A DNA stretch of 64,000 nucleotides from Oscillospiraceae bacterium (GCA_029007985.1 JAQXIW010000043.1:18484-82483), one strand, 5' to 3'. Numbered from the stretch's first letter, positions 9,461 through 18,017 are shown. Numbers and translations are program-made. Notes: a model not told the origin generated them from the sequence alone.

Positions 9461-10130
9461 ACCTCAATTCATAGCCGATTCCACGAACAGCTTTTATTTC
9501 TGTCTTCGCTCCGACAAAGACAAGCTTCTTTCGGGTGAATGACATGTACACCTCAACATTGTTATATTCAGCCTCGCTCTCAAAGCCCCATATCTTCACT
9601 GCAAGCTGCTCACGTGTCAAAATCTGTTTATTGTTGGAAATCAGATATTCCAGAATGCGGTATTCTTTTTCGCTCAGTCGCACACTCTGACCGTTTCGTA
9701 TACAAGAAAGTGTTGATGTATTGGTGTCAAGGGAAATATCCCCGTAGGTCAATGTACCATCCGAAGTATTGATGTTTCGCCTGCCAAGCGCCCTAAGTCT
9801 TGCAAGCAGCTCCTTAGTCATAAAGGGCTTGGTCAGATAATCATCTGCACCACTGTCAAGCCCGGTTACCTTGTCGTCAAGTTCAGCTTTTGCTGTCAGC
9901 ATCAAAATCGGTGTTCGGATACCTTTTTGCCTTGCCAGTTTTGCAATCTCATAGCCGTTCATTCCGGGAAGCATCACATCCAGAATGACAATATCATAGA
10001 TATTGCTTTCAATGGCTGCAAGTCCTTCAATTCCATTGGCAAAGTGATCCACTTCATATTTTTCAAGACGCAGTATCTCACAGAGAGCCTGCGCCATTCT
10101 TTTTTCATCTTCAACGAGTAAAAGTCGCAT
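9447..10130 (-). CDS. OmpR/PhoB-family response regulator
   Basis: A 227-residue regulator with a receiver domain (acidic pair ED at residues 7-8, phospho-acceptor Asp51 in VILDVMLPG, Lys in YLTKPF) and a C-terminal winged helix of OmpR type (RLSEKEYRILEYL, EVYMSFTRKKL, IKAVRGIGYEL). AGGAGG precedes the ATG by seven bases. It is the first gene of the minus-strand kinase/VTC/DUF4956/beta-helix group and the partner of the overlapping kinase. All catalytic residues are present. Confidence 0.94.
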   Translation of the reverse strand: MRLLLVEDEKRMAQALCEILRLEKYEVDHFANGIEGLAAIESNIYDIVILDVMLPGMNGYEIAKLARQKGIRTPILMLTAKAELDDKVTGLDSGADDYLTKPFMTKELLARLRALGRRNINTSDGTLTYGDISLDTNTSTLSCIRNGQSVRLSEKEYRILEYLISNNKQILTREQLAVKIWGFESEAEYNNVEVYMSFTRKKLVFVGAKTEIKAVRGIGYELRCDDV

Positions 10131-10152
10131 AAATACACCTCCTCAATACTAC

Positions 10153-10158
10153 ATTATA
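10153..10158 (-). promoter_or_regulatory. -10 box of the response-regulator operon
   Basis: A perfect TATAAT on the minus strand lies 23 bases before the ATG at 10130. No clear -35 is seen, so an activator may be needed. Confidence 0.45.
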
Positions 10159-10210
10159 CATCATAAAATTGAAGATAGATTGAATATTTAAATTTACTCT
10201 AATCAGAGAT

Positions 10211-10243
10211 AATAAATCGCCCGCAGGACTTCCCACGGGCGAT
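10211..10243 (-). terminator. Hairpin after the membrane-anchored HTH gene
   Basis: ATCGCCCG at 10216-10223 pairs perfectly with 10236-10243. On the minus strand it is followed by TTTATTATCT, a weak T-tract. It would separate the HTH gene from the regulator operon. Confidence 0.5.
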
Positions 10244-10347
10244 AATGTGCATTTAACTGTCCAAAGGCTTGTATTATGTGTAAAAAATCGCATAGATTAC
10301 TGTCAAACGGTTATAAAAACTGTTGGTTTTTTTGTAGGCATTTACAC

Positions 10348-10698
10348 TTATTTTTTGATTTCTCTCAGCATATCTTCGGCAGTAGCGCCTAAAAGCTTTG
10401 CCAATGCGGCTAAATTTGTCGTGCTCGGGTCGGATATTCAGCTTTCCCGTTTTGATACCGCCTGTCTGCTGCCGCCCAGGGCTTCCGCCACAAATTCCTG
10501 TGTCATCCGGCACTCTATTCTGTGTTTTTTGATTACTTCGCCCGGAGATTTTGACATTTCGGCTTTATCTTTTCTCACCGGCTCGGATTTTAGATATTTT
10601 CTCAGCGCCTTTATCAACAGATAGAGCAAATAAATTAAAGCCGCAATCAGAGCAAAATTTATCGGCAATATAATTAAAATAGGTATAGCAAATCTCAT
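10348..10698 (-). pseudogene. Membrane-anchored XRE-type HTH protein, in-frame TGA
   Basis: A 117-codon frame from ATG 10698 (GGAGG ten bases upstream) to TAA at 10348-10350. An N-terminal helix (IPILIILPINFALIAALIYL) and a basic linker lead to an XRE HTH with RMTQEFVAEALGGSRQAVSK. One TGA at 10438-10440 falls where relatives have the glycine of SKWESGISDPST. The conserved tryptophan codon just before it is CGG (Arg) rather than TGG. After the stop the frame continues correctly as ISDPSTTNLAALAKLLGATA to the natural end. Two changes at the most conserved spot argue for a decaying gene, not a single read error. Confidence 0.75.
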
Positions 10699-10762
10699 AA
10701 TGATTGTGCCTCCTTTCTGTTGATATTTTGCCATTTTTCTGTCGGTTGCTCTTCCAACTATC

Positions 10763-10805
10763 GCGCAACTTTTAGAATAATCGGTATTATTTCAAATAAT
10801 TGCGC
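10763..10805. repeat. Inverted repeat upstream of the HTH and AraC genes
   Basis: GCGCAA at 10763-10768 mirrors TTGCGC at 10800-10805, enclosing a second palindrome, ATTATTTCAAATAAT, at 10786-10800. It lies between divergent genes and may be an operator. Binding protein unknown. Confidence 0.35.
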
Positions 10806-10893
10806 ATGACATATTTATTTGAAAAATACCGTCGTGCAAAACTGCAATATTAAAAACGGAATGGAAGCGGATATTTTCAAATACAAATAGAAT

Positions 10894-10910
10894 TTGCTGA
10901 TATTCAGCAA
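10894..10910. promoter_or_regulatory. Palindrome TTGCTGA-TAT-TCAGCAA
   Basis: A perfect 7-bp inverted repeat with a 3-base spacer ends 16 bases before the -35 box of the AraC gene, a usual place for a regulator's own binding site. Confidence 0.4.
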
Positions 10911-10926
10911 AAAAATCGTCAAAAAG

Positions 10927-10955
10927 TTGAATTTTTATCAACATAGTATTATACT
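10927..10955 (+). promoter_or_regulatory. Promoter of the AraC-type gene
   Basis: TTGAAT and TATACT are separated by exactly 17 bases, 33 bases before the ATG at 10989. Confidence 0.7.
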
Positions 10956-10988
10956 ATTAATAATAGATTATAATAAAATGGGTGTATT

Positions 10989-11813
10989 ATGGGCTTTGAC
11001 ATCAAAAAATACTGTCATATTTCCGATGCGGTGAGTATCAAAGGCGAATCACATACTAAGTTTAACCACGGCGGCTTGAATATTTTCTATATTGAAAAGG
11101 GCGGCTGCGACGCAGACTGTCACGGTACGAATCTGTCTGTCTCTGAGGACGAAATACTTGTCTGTGACGGCAATGTCGAACTTGACGTATCGGCGGGCGG
11201 CTCGATTGTGGGTTTTAATATTAACGGCATTATCGCCGAGAGATACTGTAAAGATATCGAAACTGCCTTTGTAACCGACAGTATTTTTGCGCCTTATTTG
11301 CCGCGGCAGATAAAGCAGGTTGCAGATAACTATGACTCCCTGTCTGAAATATATCTGTCCAATACCGCTTTTGAAGTTATTAACACGCTTTCGCACGGCG
11401 AAAAAAAGGCTGTAATCGGCAGCCGGGTAGTAGTGTCTGCGATAAAAATGATAAAAGCCAATTATATGGAAATGTTCGGCGTCGAAGAAATGGCTCTGCG
11501 CCTGGACATTTCAAAATCACATCTTGTCAGAGAGTTTTTCAAGCACACCGGCACGACTCCGGGCAAATATCTGGTATCGGTGAGAATAGACGCCGTGAAA
11601 TATCTTTTGACAAACACATCATTGTCGCTGACGGAAATCGCCATGCAGACCGGGTTTTCCGGTGACAACTATCTCTGCAAAGCCTTCAAAAAGGCGACGG
11701 GCGAGACGCCTATGTCTTACAGACAGAGGGTTGTGGCTTCTCAGTATCTGCCGAATCAGCTGACATTGCAGATAGAGCCGGAACTATATATTGATTCAGA
11801 GGTTAAAAAATAA
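10989..11813 (+). CDS. AraC-family transcription regulator
   Basis: A 274-residue regulator. The first 150 or so residues form a cupin-like effector domain without a recognised ligand signature. Two C-terminal HTHs follow: one around MFGVEEMALRLDISKSHLVR, the other LSLTEIAMQTGFSGDNYLCK with the typical AFKKATGETPMSYR ending. There is about 30 residues of extra tail. A good promoter and a palindrome lie upstream. Its stop overlaps the next start (TAATG), so the unknown membrane protein is made with it and may be part of the same response. Confidence 0.9.
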   Translation: MGFDIKKYCHISDAVSIKGESHTKFNHGGLNIFYIEKGGCDADCHGTNLSVSEDEILVCDGNVELDVSAGGSIVGFNINGIIAERYCKDIETAFVTDSIFAPYLPRQIKQVADNYDSLSEIYLSNTAFEVINTLSHGEKKAVIGSRVVVSAIKMIKANYMEMFGVEEMALRLDISKSHLVREFFKHTGTTPGKYLVSVRIDAVKYLLTNTSLSLTEIAMQTGFSGDNYLCKAFKKATGETPMSYRQRVVASQYLPNQLTLQIEPELYIDSEVKK

Positions 11814-12988
11814 TGCTTATTCCGAATATTCCGTTTTTGATTGTTGCCGTGCTGTTTTTCGCCGGCAGACTGTTTGACTTGCTTTCGGTTACCGATATTG
11901 ACACGGGCTATATGAGTGCCGCCCCGGTGGTGTCAAAACCGCTGATGATTGTACTTGTGTTTATAGTCGCCGCCTGCTGTACGGTGTTTGTGCGGCCGAG
12001 ACTGACAAACCAAAAGAAAATAAAGGCGCGGACACCGGGTATTTTCGGCGCGTTTACGGGTGCATTTCTTATAGCTGCCGCTGTATTCAACATCATTAAT
12101 ACATTCAAATGGGGCGGTTTTTTAGGCTTTGACATCGCAATTATTTTAGGCTCGGTTTCGCTGATATTCCTTTCATTTACCGACATAAAAGGTAAAAAAT
12201 ACGAAACTCTGCCTTTTACTTTGACCGTTGCAGCGTTTGCATCTGTATGTCTCAACTCTGTTATTATTGACATCGGTACGATTAACAATACAATTTACTT
12301 TTTCAAAAACATTGCTTTTATAAACACGTTTATCTTTGTGCTTTTGCTGTTCAAAAGCATATACGCTCCGGCAAAATACACTAAAATGTCGCTGTATTTT
12401 GTCAGCCTTGTAAACTTCGTGTTCTCCTGCCTGTGCATGCTTGCGCTTTTAGTTGCATATGTTTCGAAACTGGGCTTTGAGCCGAGGGTTGTTTTCCTGT
12501 ACGCCGGCTATATTTCTATGGGCTTATATTCAATGACTTTGGCTTTTTCACTCACGAAAAAGACAAAGACGGCGCCAAAGCGCGCGGCGAGAGAAATTGA
12601 GCCGAAATACGATTATGAGCCTGCGGTTGCCGACCGAGAGGACATTACCGAATACATACCTTATCCGACCGAAAAGGAGCCTGCACCGGCGGCGATTTAC
12701 AATAGCGAAAACGAATCCGCAGGCGATAAAGTCGCCGATATAACGGCACTGTTCTCGGCAAATTTCGCCGAAAAAGAGCCCGAAACGGATTACAGAAAAG
12801 AAAACCAGGAAAAGAAACAAAAGAAAATTCGGCCTGTTAAGCCTGTCAAAGAAAAGCCGAAATTCGATAAAAAACCGAGCAAAGAGCCGTACAAGAACGA
12901 GACAAACGGCAAAAAGGTTTTCAAGGCCGGCAGACGGCCGGAAAAATCACGGCAAAGCAAAAAAATTGTATATAAAGCCGACAAATAG
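11813..12988 (+). CDS. Membrane protein of unknown function with long charged tail
   Basis: A 391-residue protein with about seven or eight hydrophobic helices in residues 1-245 (for example PFLIVAVLFFAGRLFDLLSV and SLYFVSLVNFVFSCLCMLAL). A long cytoplasmic-looking tail follows, rich in Lys, Glu and Pro, turning strongly basic at the end (residues 325-391). I do not recognise a family. Translation is coupled to the AraC regulator by a TAATG overlap. The tail composition suggests binding to nucleic acid, a partner protein or the membrane surface; this is a guess. Confidence 0.7.
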   Translation: MLIPNIPFLIVAVLFFAGRLFDLLSVTDIDTGYMSAAPVVSKPLMIVLVFIVAACCTVFVRPRLTNQKKIKARTPGIFGAFTGAFLIAAAVFNIINTFKWGGFLGFDIAIILGSVSLIFLSFTDIKGKKYETLPFTLTVAAFASVCLNSVIIDIGTINNTIYFFKNIAFINTFIFVLLLFKSIYAPAKYTKMSLYFVSLVNFVFSCLCMLALLVAYVSKLGFEPRVVFLYAGYISMGLYSMTLAFSLTKKTKTAPKRAAREIEPKYDYEPAVADREDITEYIPYPTEKEPAPAAIYNSENESAGDKVADITALFSANFAEKEPETDYRKENQEKKQKKIRPVKPVKEKPKFDKKPSKEPYKNETNGKKVFKAGRRPEKSRQSKKIVYKADK

Positions 12989-13119
12989 TTCCGTCAAAAT
13001 TCACTATGAGTGAAAATCCCAAAAAGGTTGAATAATATGCTTCTTAAAACGCTGTGAGGAACTCGCTTTCATTATTCTGTAGGTTTTTTAATTGCGACCG
13101 ACAAAACTACAATACATTA

Positions 13120-13153
13120 AAAAACAAAAGACTGTGCCGTAAAAGGCACAGTC
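13120..13153 (-). terminator. Terminator of the flavodiiron protein gene
   Basis: GACTGTGCC at 13130-13138 pairs with 13145-13153 across a 6-base loop. On the minus strand it is followed by TTTTGTTTTTT. It lies seven bases after the stop at 13161. Confidence 0.88.
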
Positions 13154-13160
13154 CGATTTA

Positions 13161-14318
13161 TTATTTGCAGATCTCTTCAACCATTGCGTCAAGTTCGGCA
13201 ATGTTTGATTCTTTAACCGCGGATGTGATTTTGCAGGTATTTTCAAGATATGTGATGTTTTTGCATTTCTCCAAAATTCCTTTCATCACTTTTGCAGCCA
13301 TAGGCGCCCAGGAGCCGTTTTCGATGATGCCGATTGTTCTGTTCCGGTATCCTCTCTCGGCAAGGCCTTCAAGGAAAGTCCTCATAAACGGGAAGACATC
13401 CGCGTTATAGGTTGGGGCGGCGATAACAAGTTTAGAGAATCTGAATGCGTTTTCGATAGCCTCAGGTATATCCTCTCTCGCCAGGTCGGCAATCTTGACT
13501 TCAACGCCTTTTGCAACGAGCTTATCATAAAGCATTTCTGCGGCTTTCTTTGTATTGCCGTAGATTGAGCAATATGCGATGGACACGCCCTCGTCCTCCG
13601 GTTTATATGACGACCAAGTGTCGTATTTATTTACATAATAACCGATGTTTTCGGTCAGTACAGGCCCATGCAGAGGGGCGATAACCTGAATGTCGAGAGC
13701 GGCGGCCTTTTTAAGAACAGCCTGTACCTGTGCGCCGTATTTGCCCACAATGCCGAAATAGTATCTGCGGGCTTCGCAATCCCAGCCCTCAGGGTCTTCA
13801 ACGTCGTTTGCGCCGAACTTGCCGAAACCGTCGGCAGAGAACAAAACTTTGTCGCAGTCGTCGTATGTCATCATGACTTCCGGCCAGTGTACCATCGGGG
13901 CGAATACAAATGTCAGATTGTGTTTACCCAGAGAAAGAGTCTCGCCGTTTTTTACTTCCGTTTTGGCGGAAATCTCAAAATCCGGGAAGAAGTTGGCTAT
14001 CATATTAAAAGTTTTTGAGTTGCCCACAACTGAAACATTCGGGTACTTCTCAACAAATTTTTTAATGTTTGCGGAATGGTCAGGCTCCATGTGCTGAACG
14101 ATGAGATAATCAGGCGTTCTGCCGCAAAGGACGGCGTCAATATTAGTCAGCCACTCGTCGCCGAAACGGGCGTCGACTGTATCCATAACGGCGATTTTTT
14201 CATCGACAATGACATAAGAATTATATGCCATTCCGAGAGGGACAACATACTGACCTTCAAAAAGGTCAATATCATGGTCGTTTACGCCGACATAAATAAT
14301 ATCTTTGGAAATATTCAT
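13161..14318 (-). CDS. Flavodiiron protein (FprA-type O2/NO reductase)
   Basis: A 385-residue cytosolic enzyme that reduces oxygen to water, or NO to N2O, protecting anaerobes. The N-terminal beta-lactamase-like domain holds the diiron ligands: His76-x-Glu78-x-Asp80-His81 in QHMEPDHS, His144 in MVHWPE, the Asp of SADGFG and the His of LHGP. A C-terminal flavodoxin domain starts near residue 255 (IAYCSIYGNTKKAAEML binds FMN phosphate). All ligands are present. Single gene with its own promoter and terminator; no rubredoxin gene is adjacent. Confidence 0.95.
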   Translation of the reverse strand: MNISKDIIYVGVNDHDIDLFEGQYVVPLGMAYNSYVIVDEKIAVMDTVDARFGDEWLTNIDAVLCGRTPDYLIVQHMEPDHSANIKKFVEKYPNVSVVGNSKTFNMIANFFPDFEISAKTEVKNGETLSLGKHNLTFVFAPMVHWPEVMMTYDDCDKVLFSADGFGKFGANDVEDPEGWDCEARRYYFGIVGKYGAQVQAVLKKAAALDIQVIAPLHGPVLTENIGYYVNKYDTWSSYKPEDEGVSIAYCSIYGNTKKAAEMLYDKLVAKGVEVKIADLAREDIPEAIENAFRFSKLVIAAPTYNADVFPFMRTFLEGLAERGYRNRTIGIIENGSWAPMAAKVMKGILEKCKNITYLENTCKITSAVKESNIAELDAMVEEICK

Positions 14319-14358
14319 AAGATTTTACCTCCGTAAAAATTAGTAATCACTGATTTTA

Positions 14359-14387
14359 ATTATAATGTTATTAGTCCGAAAATGCAA
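14359..14387 (-). promoter_or_regulatory. Promoter of the flavodiiron protein gene
   Basis: On the minus strand TTGCAT and TATAAT are 17 bases apart, about 40 bases before the ATG. Confidence 0.65.
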
Positions 14388-14487
14388 CAAAAAATAGTTA
14401 AAGGAAAAGATTTATATGTATTTTACAAAATGATATGCAAAAACGGTGATGATATTATATTTTGAATAAATTTTTACACAAATATAT

Positions 14488-14505
14488 TTGTTAAATTATT
14501 GACAA
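14488..14505. promoter_or_regulatory. Rex-type operator upstream of gap
   Basis: TTGTTAA-ATTA-TTGACAA matches the Rex (NADH/NAD+-sensing repressor) consensus TTGTTAA-N4-TTAACAA with one mismatch. It covers the -35 box of the gap promoter, as expected for repression. Confidence 0.7.
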
Positions 14506-14527
14506 ACTCATTTATATGTTATATTAT
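14499..14527 (+). promoter_or_regulatory. Promoter of gap
   Basis: TTGACA and TATTAT are 17 bases apart, 60 bases before the ATG. Confidence 0.8.
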
Positions 14528-14586
14528 AAGTATACAGATAATTTTTTAACAATTCGCATTGCGATAAATAATGGAGGATATCAATT

Positions 14587-15621
14587 ATGGCAGTAAAAGT
14601 TGCTATCAACGGTTTCGGCCGCATCGGTCGTCTTGCTTTCAGACAGATGTTTGAGGCTGAGGGTTATGAAGTAGTCGCTATTAACGACCTTACAAAGCCT
14701 TCGATGCTCGCACATCTTCTCAAATACGATACAGCCCAGGGCTCATTCTGCGGCAAAATCGGCGAAGGTCTTCACACAGTTGAGGCCGATGATGAAGCAG
14801 GCACAATCACTGTAGACGGCAAAGTTCTCACAGTTTACAAAGAACCTGACGCAAAGAATCTCCCATGGGGTGAAATCGGCGTCGACGTAGTTCTTGAATG
14901 CACAGGTTTCTACACATCAAAGGAAAAGAGCCAGGCACACATTGATGCAGGCGCAAAGAAGGTAGTTATTTCCGCTCCGGCAGGCAATGACCTTCCGACA
15001 GTTGTATTCGGCACAAACGAAAATATTCTCACAAAAGAAGACACAATCATCTCTGCCGCATCCTGCACAACAAACTGCCTTGCCCCGATGGCAAAGGCTC
15101 TTAACGACTATGCACCAATCCAGTCGGGTATCATGAGCACAATTCACGCCTACACAGGTGACCAGATGATTTTGGACGGTCCGCACAGAAAAGGCGACCT
15201 CAGAAGAGCAAGAGCAGGCGCAGCAAATATCGTTCCTAACTCAACAGGCGCCGCAAAGGCAATCGGTCTTGTTATTCCGGAACTCAACGGCAAGCTCATC
15301 GGCTCTGCACAGAGAGTACCTGTGACAACAGGCTCAACAACAATCCTTGTTGCTGTTGTAAAGGGTGAAAACATCACAAAAGAGAGCATAAATGCCGCAA
15401 TGAAAGCAGCCGCAAACGAATCTTACGGCTACAACGAAGACCCTATCGTTTCATCCGATGTTGTCGGCATGAGATACGGCTCACTCTTTGACGCGACACA
15501 GACAATGGTTGCAGAGCTCGGCGACGGTCTGTATCAGGTACAGGTTGTTTCTTGGTACGACAACGAAATGTCATATACATCACAGATGGTAAGAACAATC
15601 AAATACTTTGCAGAACTTTAA
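14587..15621 (+). CDS. gap: Glyceraldehyde-3-phosphate dehydrogenase, type I
   Basis: Phosphorylating, NAD-dependent GAPDH of glycolysis: glyceraldehyde 3-phosphate plus NAD+ and phosphate to 1,3-bisphosphoglycerate and NADH. It has 344 residues. The NAD-binding start is [18 protein letters not shown], the active-site Cys lies in [13 protein letters not shown], and the C-terminal domain includes STGAAKAIG and [11 protein letters not shown]. It has GGAGG before the ATG. It converges on the pgk-tpiA-gpmI operon, so the lower glycolytic steps are grouped here. A Rex-type site over its promoter suggests control by NADH/NAD+, which fits an NADH-making enzyme. Confidence 0.97.
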   Translation: MAVKVAINGFGRIGRLAFRQMFEAEGYEVVAINDLTKPSMLAHLLKYDTAQGSFCGKIGEGLHTVEADDEAGTITVDGKVLTVYKEPDAKNLPWGEIGVDVVLECTGFYTSKEKSQAHIDAGAKKVVISAPAGNDLPTVVFGTNENILTKEDTIISAASCTTNCLAPMAKALNDYAPIQSGIMSTIHAYTGDQMILDGPHRKGDLRRARAGAANIVPNSTGAAKAIGLVIPELNGKLIGSAQRVPVTTGSTTILVAVVKGENITKESINAAMKAAANESYGYNEDPIVSSDVVGMRYGSLFDATQTMVAELGDGLYQVQVVSWYDNEMSYTSQMVRTIKYFAEL

Positions 15622-15634
15622 TTCGTAATTATCA

Positions 15635-15665
15635 AATCCCGTGCCGAAAGACACGGGATTTTTTA
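15635..15665 (+). terminator. Terminator of gap
   Basis: AATCCCGTG at 15635-15643 pairs with CACGGGATT at 15652-15660, then TTTTT. Confidence 0.92.
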
Positions 15666-15677
15666 ATAGACGGAAAA

Positions 15678-15703
15678 GCGGCGGACACTTTTATGTCCGC
15701 CGC
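15678..15703 (-). terminator. Hairpin at the end of gpmI
   Basis: GCGGCGGACA at 15678-15687 pairs perfectly with 15694-15703 over a 6-base loop. On the minus strand TTTTCC follows. It starts 12 bases after the gpmI stop. Confidence 0.75.
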
Positions 15704-15714
15704 AAAATATTTTA

Positions 15715-17241
15715 TTAACAGTTGTGACAGGCAAAATTTATCAAAGTTTTGCCGTCCATTTCCTTCGGCTGCGGCAAATCCATCATTTGCAGCATCGTAG
15801 GGGCAATATCCGCCAAAATGCCGTCTTCTCTCAAAGAGCACGGATAGTTTACCACACAGAAAGGAACACGGTTTGTGGTGTGCTGTGTGAAAGGCGAGCC
15901 GTTGTCGGCAACCATCTGGTCTGCGTTGCCGTGGTCGGCTGTAATCAGCAGAATACCGTTTTCCTTGATGACTGCGTCATACAGTCTGCCCACGCATTTA
16001 TCAACCGCTTCTACGGCTTTTACGGCCGCGTCAAAGACGCCCGTGTGGCCGACCATATCACAGTTGGCATAGTTGAGAATAATCACATCGTACTTGCCGG
16101 TGTTGATTTTCTCAATGAGTTTATCGGTGACTTCGTATGCGCTCATCTCCGGCTGTAAATCGTATGTGGCTACCTTCGGCGAGGCTACAAGCACTCTGTC
16201 TTCGTACTCGTACTTTTGCTCTATGCCGCCGTTAAAGAAAAATGTTACATGCGCGTATTTTTCCGTCTCGGCAATTCTCAGTTGGGTAAACTCTTTTGAG
16301 TTTATATATTCGCCGAATGTATTTTTCAAACTTTGCGGTTTGAACGCAATTTCCACATTAGGCATAGACGCGTCGTACTGTGTAAAGCACACATAATTAA
16401 GACCGAGCTTCTTTGCCTCAAATCCGGAGAAGTCCGGGTCGACAAGGGCTCTGGTAATTTCTCTTGCTCTGTCCGGGCGGAAGTTAAAGAAGATAACGGT
16501 GTCGCCGCTGTCTATTGTACAGTCTTTGTTTACAATGAAAGGAATAATAAATTCGTCGGTTTTGCCGTTTTCATAGCATTCCTTGAGATAAGAGCAAACA
16601 TCGGAATGTACTTCACCTATACCGTTTACCATTGCGTCATAGGCAAGTTTTACTCTGTCATAATTGCTGTCTCTGTCCATTGCATAGTATCTGCCGGACA
16701 CGGTGCCTATTTTGCCTATGCCGGTTTCGGATATTTTGTTTTCAAGCTGTGCAATAAAGCCTGCGCCGCTTGTAGGGGAGACATCTCTGCCGTCCATAAA
16801 AGCGTGTACCGCAACATTTTTGGCGCCCAGGCTTTTGCAAAGGTCAAGTAAGCCGAAGCAATGCTCGATATGTGAATGTACTCCGCCTGAGGACATAAGC
16901 CCCATGATATGCACCTTTTTGCCGGCGTCTACGGCTTTTTTTATTGCGCTTACGAGAACTTCGTTTTCAAAGAAATCTCCTTCTTTTATTGACTTTGAGA
17001 TTCTTGTCAGCTCCTGGTACACTATTCTGCCGGCGCCGATATTCGTGTGGCCGACTTCGCTGTTGCCCATTTGGCCGTCAGGCAAGCCGACGGACATACC
17101 GCTGGCGCCGAGAGTTGTTGTCGGATATTCCGCAAACAGTTTGTCGAGATTCGGCTTATTTGCGGCTTTGATGGCGTTGCCCTCTGTCTCATCTCTGAAA
17201 GCAAAACCGTCCAATATACATAAAACAAGAGGTCTTTTCAT
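15715..17241 (-). CDS. gpmI: 2,3-bisphosphoglycerate-independent phosphoglycerate mutase
   Basis: Interconverts 3- and 2-phosphoglycerate using two Mn ions and no bisphosphoglycerate. It has 508 residues from ATG 17241, preceded by AGGTG; the upstream in-frame extension to 17253 has no better site. The alkaline-phosphatase-like core shows LCILDGF (metal Asp), GQMGNSEVGHTNIGAGR with the catalytic Ser of NSEVGH, FMDGRDVSP, LITADHGNADQM and TQHTTNRVPF. Last gene of the operon after pgk and tpiA; the tpiA stop lies within its ribosome site. Confidence 0.96.
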   Translation of the reverse strand: MKRPLVLCILDGFAFRDETEGNAIKAANKPNLDKLFAEYPTTTLGASGMSVGLPDGQMGNSEVGHTNIGAGRIVYQELTRISKSIKEGDFFENEVLVSAIKKAVDAGKKVHIMGLMSSGGVHSHIEHCFGLLDLCKSLGAKNVAVHAFMDGRDVSPTSGAGFIAQLENKISETGIGKIGTVSGRYYAMDRDSNYDRVKLAYDAMVNGIGEVHSDVCSYLKECYENGKTDEFIIPFIVNKDCTIDSGDTVIFFNFRPDRAREITRALVDPDFSGFEAKKLGLNYVCFTQYDASMPNVEIAFKPQSLKNTFGEYINSKEFTQLRIAETEKYAHVTFFFNGGIEQKYEYEDRVLVASPKVATYDLQPEMSAYEVTDKLIEKINTGKYDVIILNYANCDMVGHTGVFDAAVKAVEAVDKCVGRLYDAVIKENGILLITADHGNADQMVADNGSPFTQHTTNRVPFCVVNYPCSLREDGILADIAPTMLQMMDLPQPKEMDGKTLINFACHNC

Positions 17242-17249
17242 TTTACACC

Positions 17250-18017
17250 TCATTTAACACATGAAACAATGGTCCGAAAATCTGCGGATTTGAGAGATGC
17301 GCCGCCTATTAAACCGCCGTCTATATCCGGCATGGAGAGAAGTTCTGCGGCATTTTTGGCGTTCATAGAGCCGCCGTACTGAATAGTTACCGATTCCGCC
17401 GTCTCTCTGTTGCAGAGGCCTGCGATTGTATCTCTGATAAACCGACAAACCTCCTGTGCCTGCCGAGCCGTTGCGGTCTTGCCCGTGCCGATGGCCCAAA
17501 TAGGCTCGTAGGCAATTATTGTCCTTGAAATTTCTTCGGCAGTAAAACCGGCCAAATCCTTTTCAATCTGATTTTTGATGACATTTGCCGTAATGTCGGA
17601 TTCTCTTTCCTCAAGGTTTTCACCCACGCATATAATAGGGCAGATATCGGCGTCAAGACAGGCTTTTGCTCTCTTGTTTACGGTTTCATCGGTCTCGCCG
17701 AAATACTGTCTTCTTTCGCTGTGTCCGATTATTGAATATTTCACATCATAGCTTTTCAGCATATCCGTGCTGATTTCGCCCGTGAAAGCGCCGCTTTTTT
17801 CAAAGTGAACATTCTGTGCTCCGATGTTGATATTTGAGCCCTTTACACATTCAACGGCGGCGGCAATGTTAATTGCCGGCACGCACAGCAAAACCGTAGC
17901 CTTTGTGTCCGACGGAACGGCGTTGACCATTTCATCCAAAAGAGATTTTGTCTCTTCAAGATTTTTGTTCATTTTCCAGTTGCCTGCAATGACAACCTTT
18001 CTTTTTTCCAAATTCAT
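17250..18017 (-). CDS. tpiA: Triosephosphate isomerase
   Basis: Interconverts dihydroxyacetone phosphate and glyceraldehyde 3-phosphate. It has 255 residues from ATG 18017, seven bases after AAGGAG. Active-site residues are visible: Asn-Lys in AGNWKMNKN, His in IIGHSERRQYF, Glu in IAYEPIWAIGTG, and the phosphate loop IQYGGSMNAKNA. The end DGGLIGGASLK is standard. Middle gene of pgk-tpiA-gpmI. Confidence 0.97.
   Translation of the reverse strand: MNLEKRKVVIAGNWKMNKNLEETKSLLDEMVNAVPSDTKATVLLCVPAINIAAAVECVKGSNINIGAQNVHFEKSGAFTGEISTDMLKSYDVKYSIIGHSERRQYFGETDETVNKRAKACLDADICPIICVGENLEERESDITANVIKNQIEKDLAGFTAEEISRTIIAYEPIWAIGTGKTATARQAQEVCRFIRDTIAGLCNRETAESVTIQYGGSMNAKNAAELLSMPDIDGGLIGGASLKSADFRTIVSCVK

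Noticed and set aside
8639..9538. Long plus-strand frame inside the histidine kinase gene
   Set aside because: Antisense shadow; the minus-strand kinase has all expected motifs.
5635..10440. In-frame TGA/TAA codons taken as recoding (selenocysteine, TGA = Gly or Trp)
   Set aside because: TGA is a normal stop elsewhere in the window (VTC gene, tpiA, mreD), Trp is TGG throughout, one of the three is TAA, and no SECIS-like hairpin is placed after the TGAs. Mutation or sequence error is simpler.
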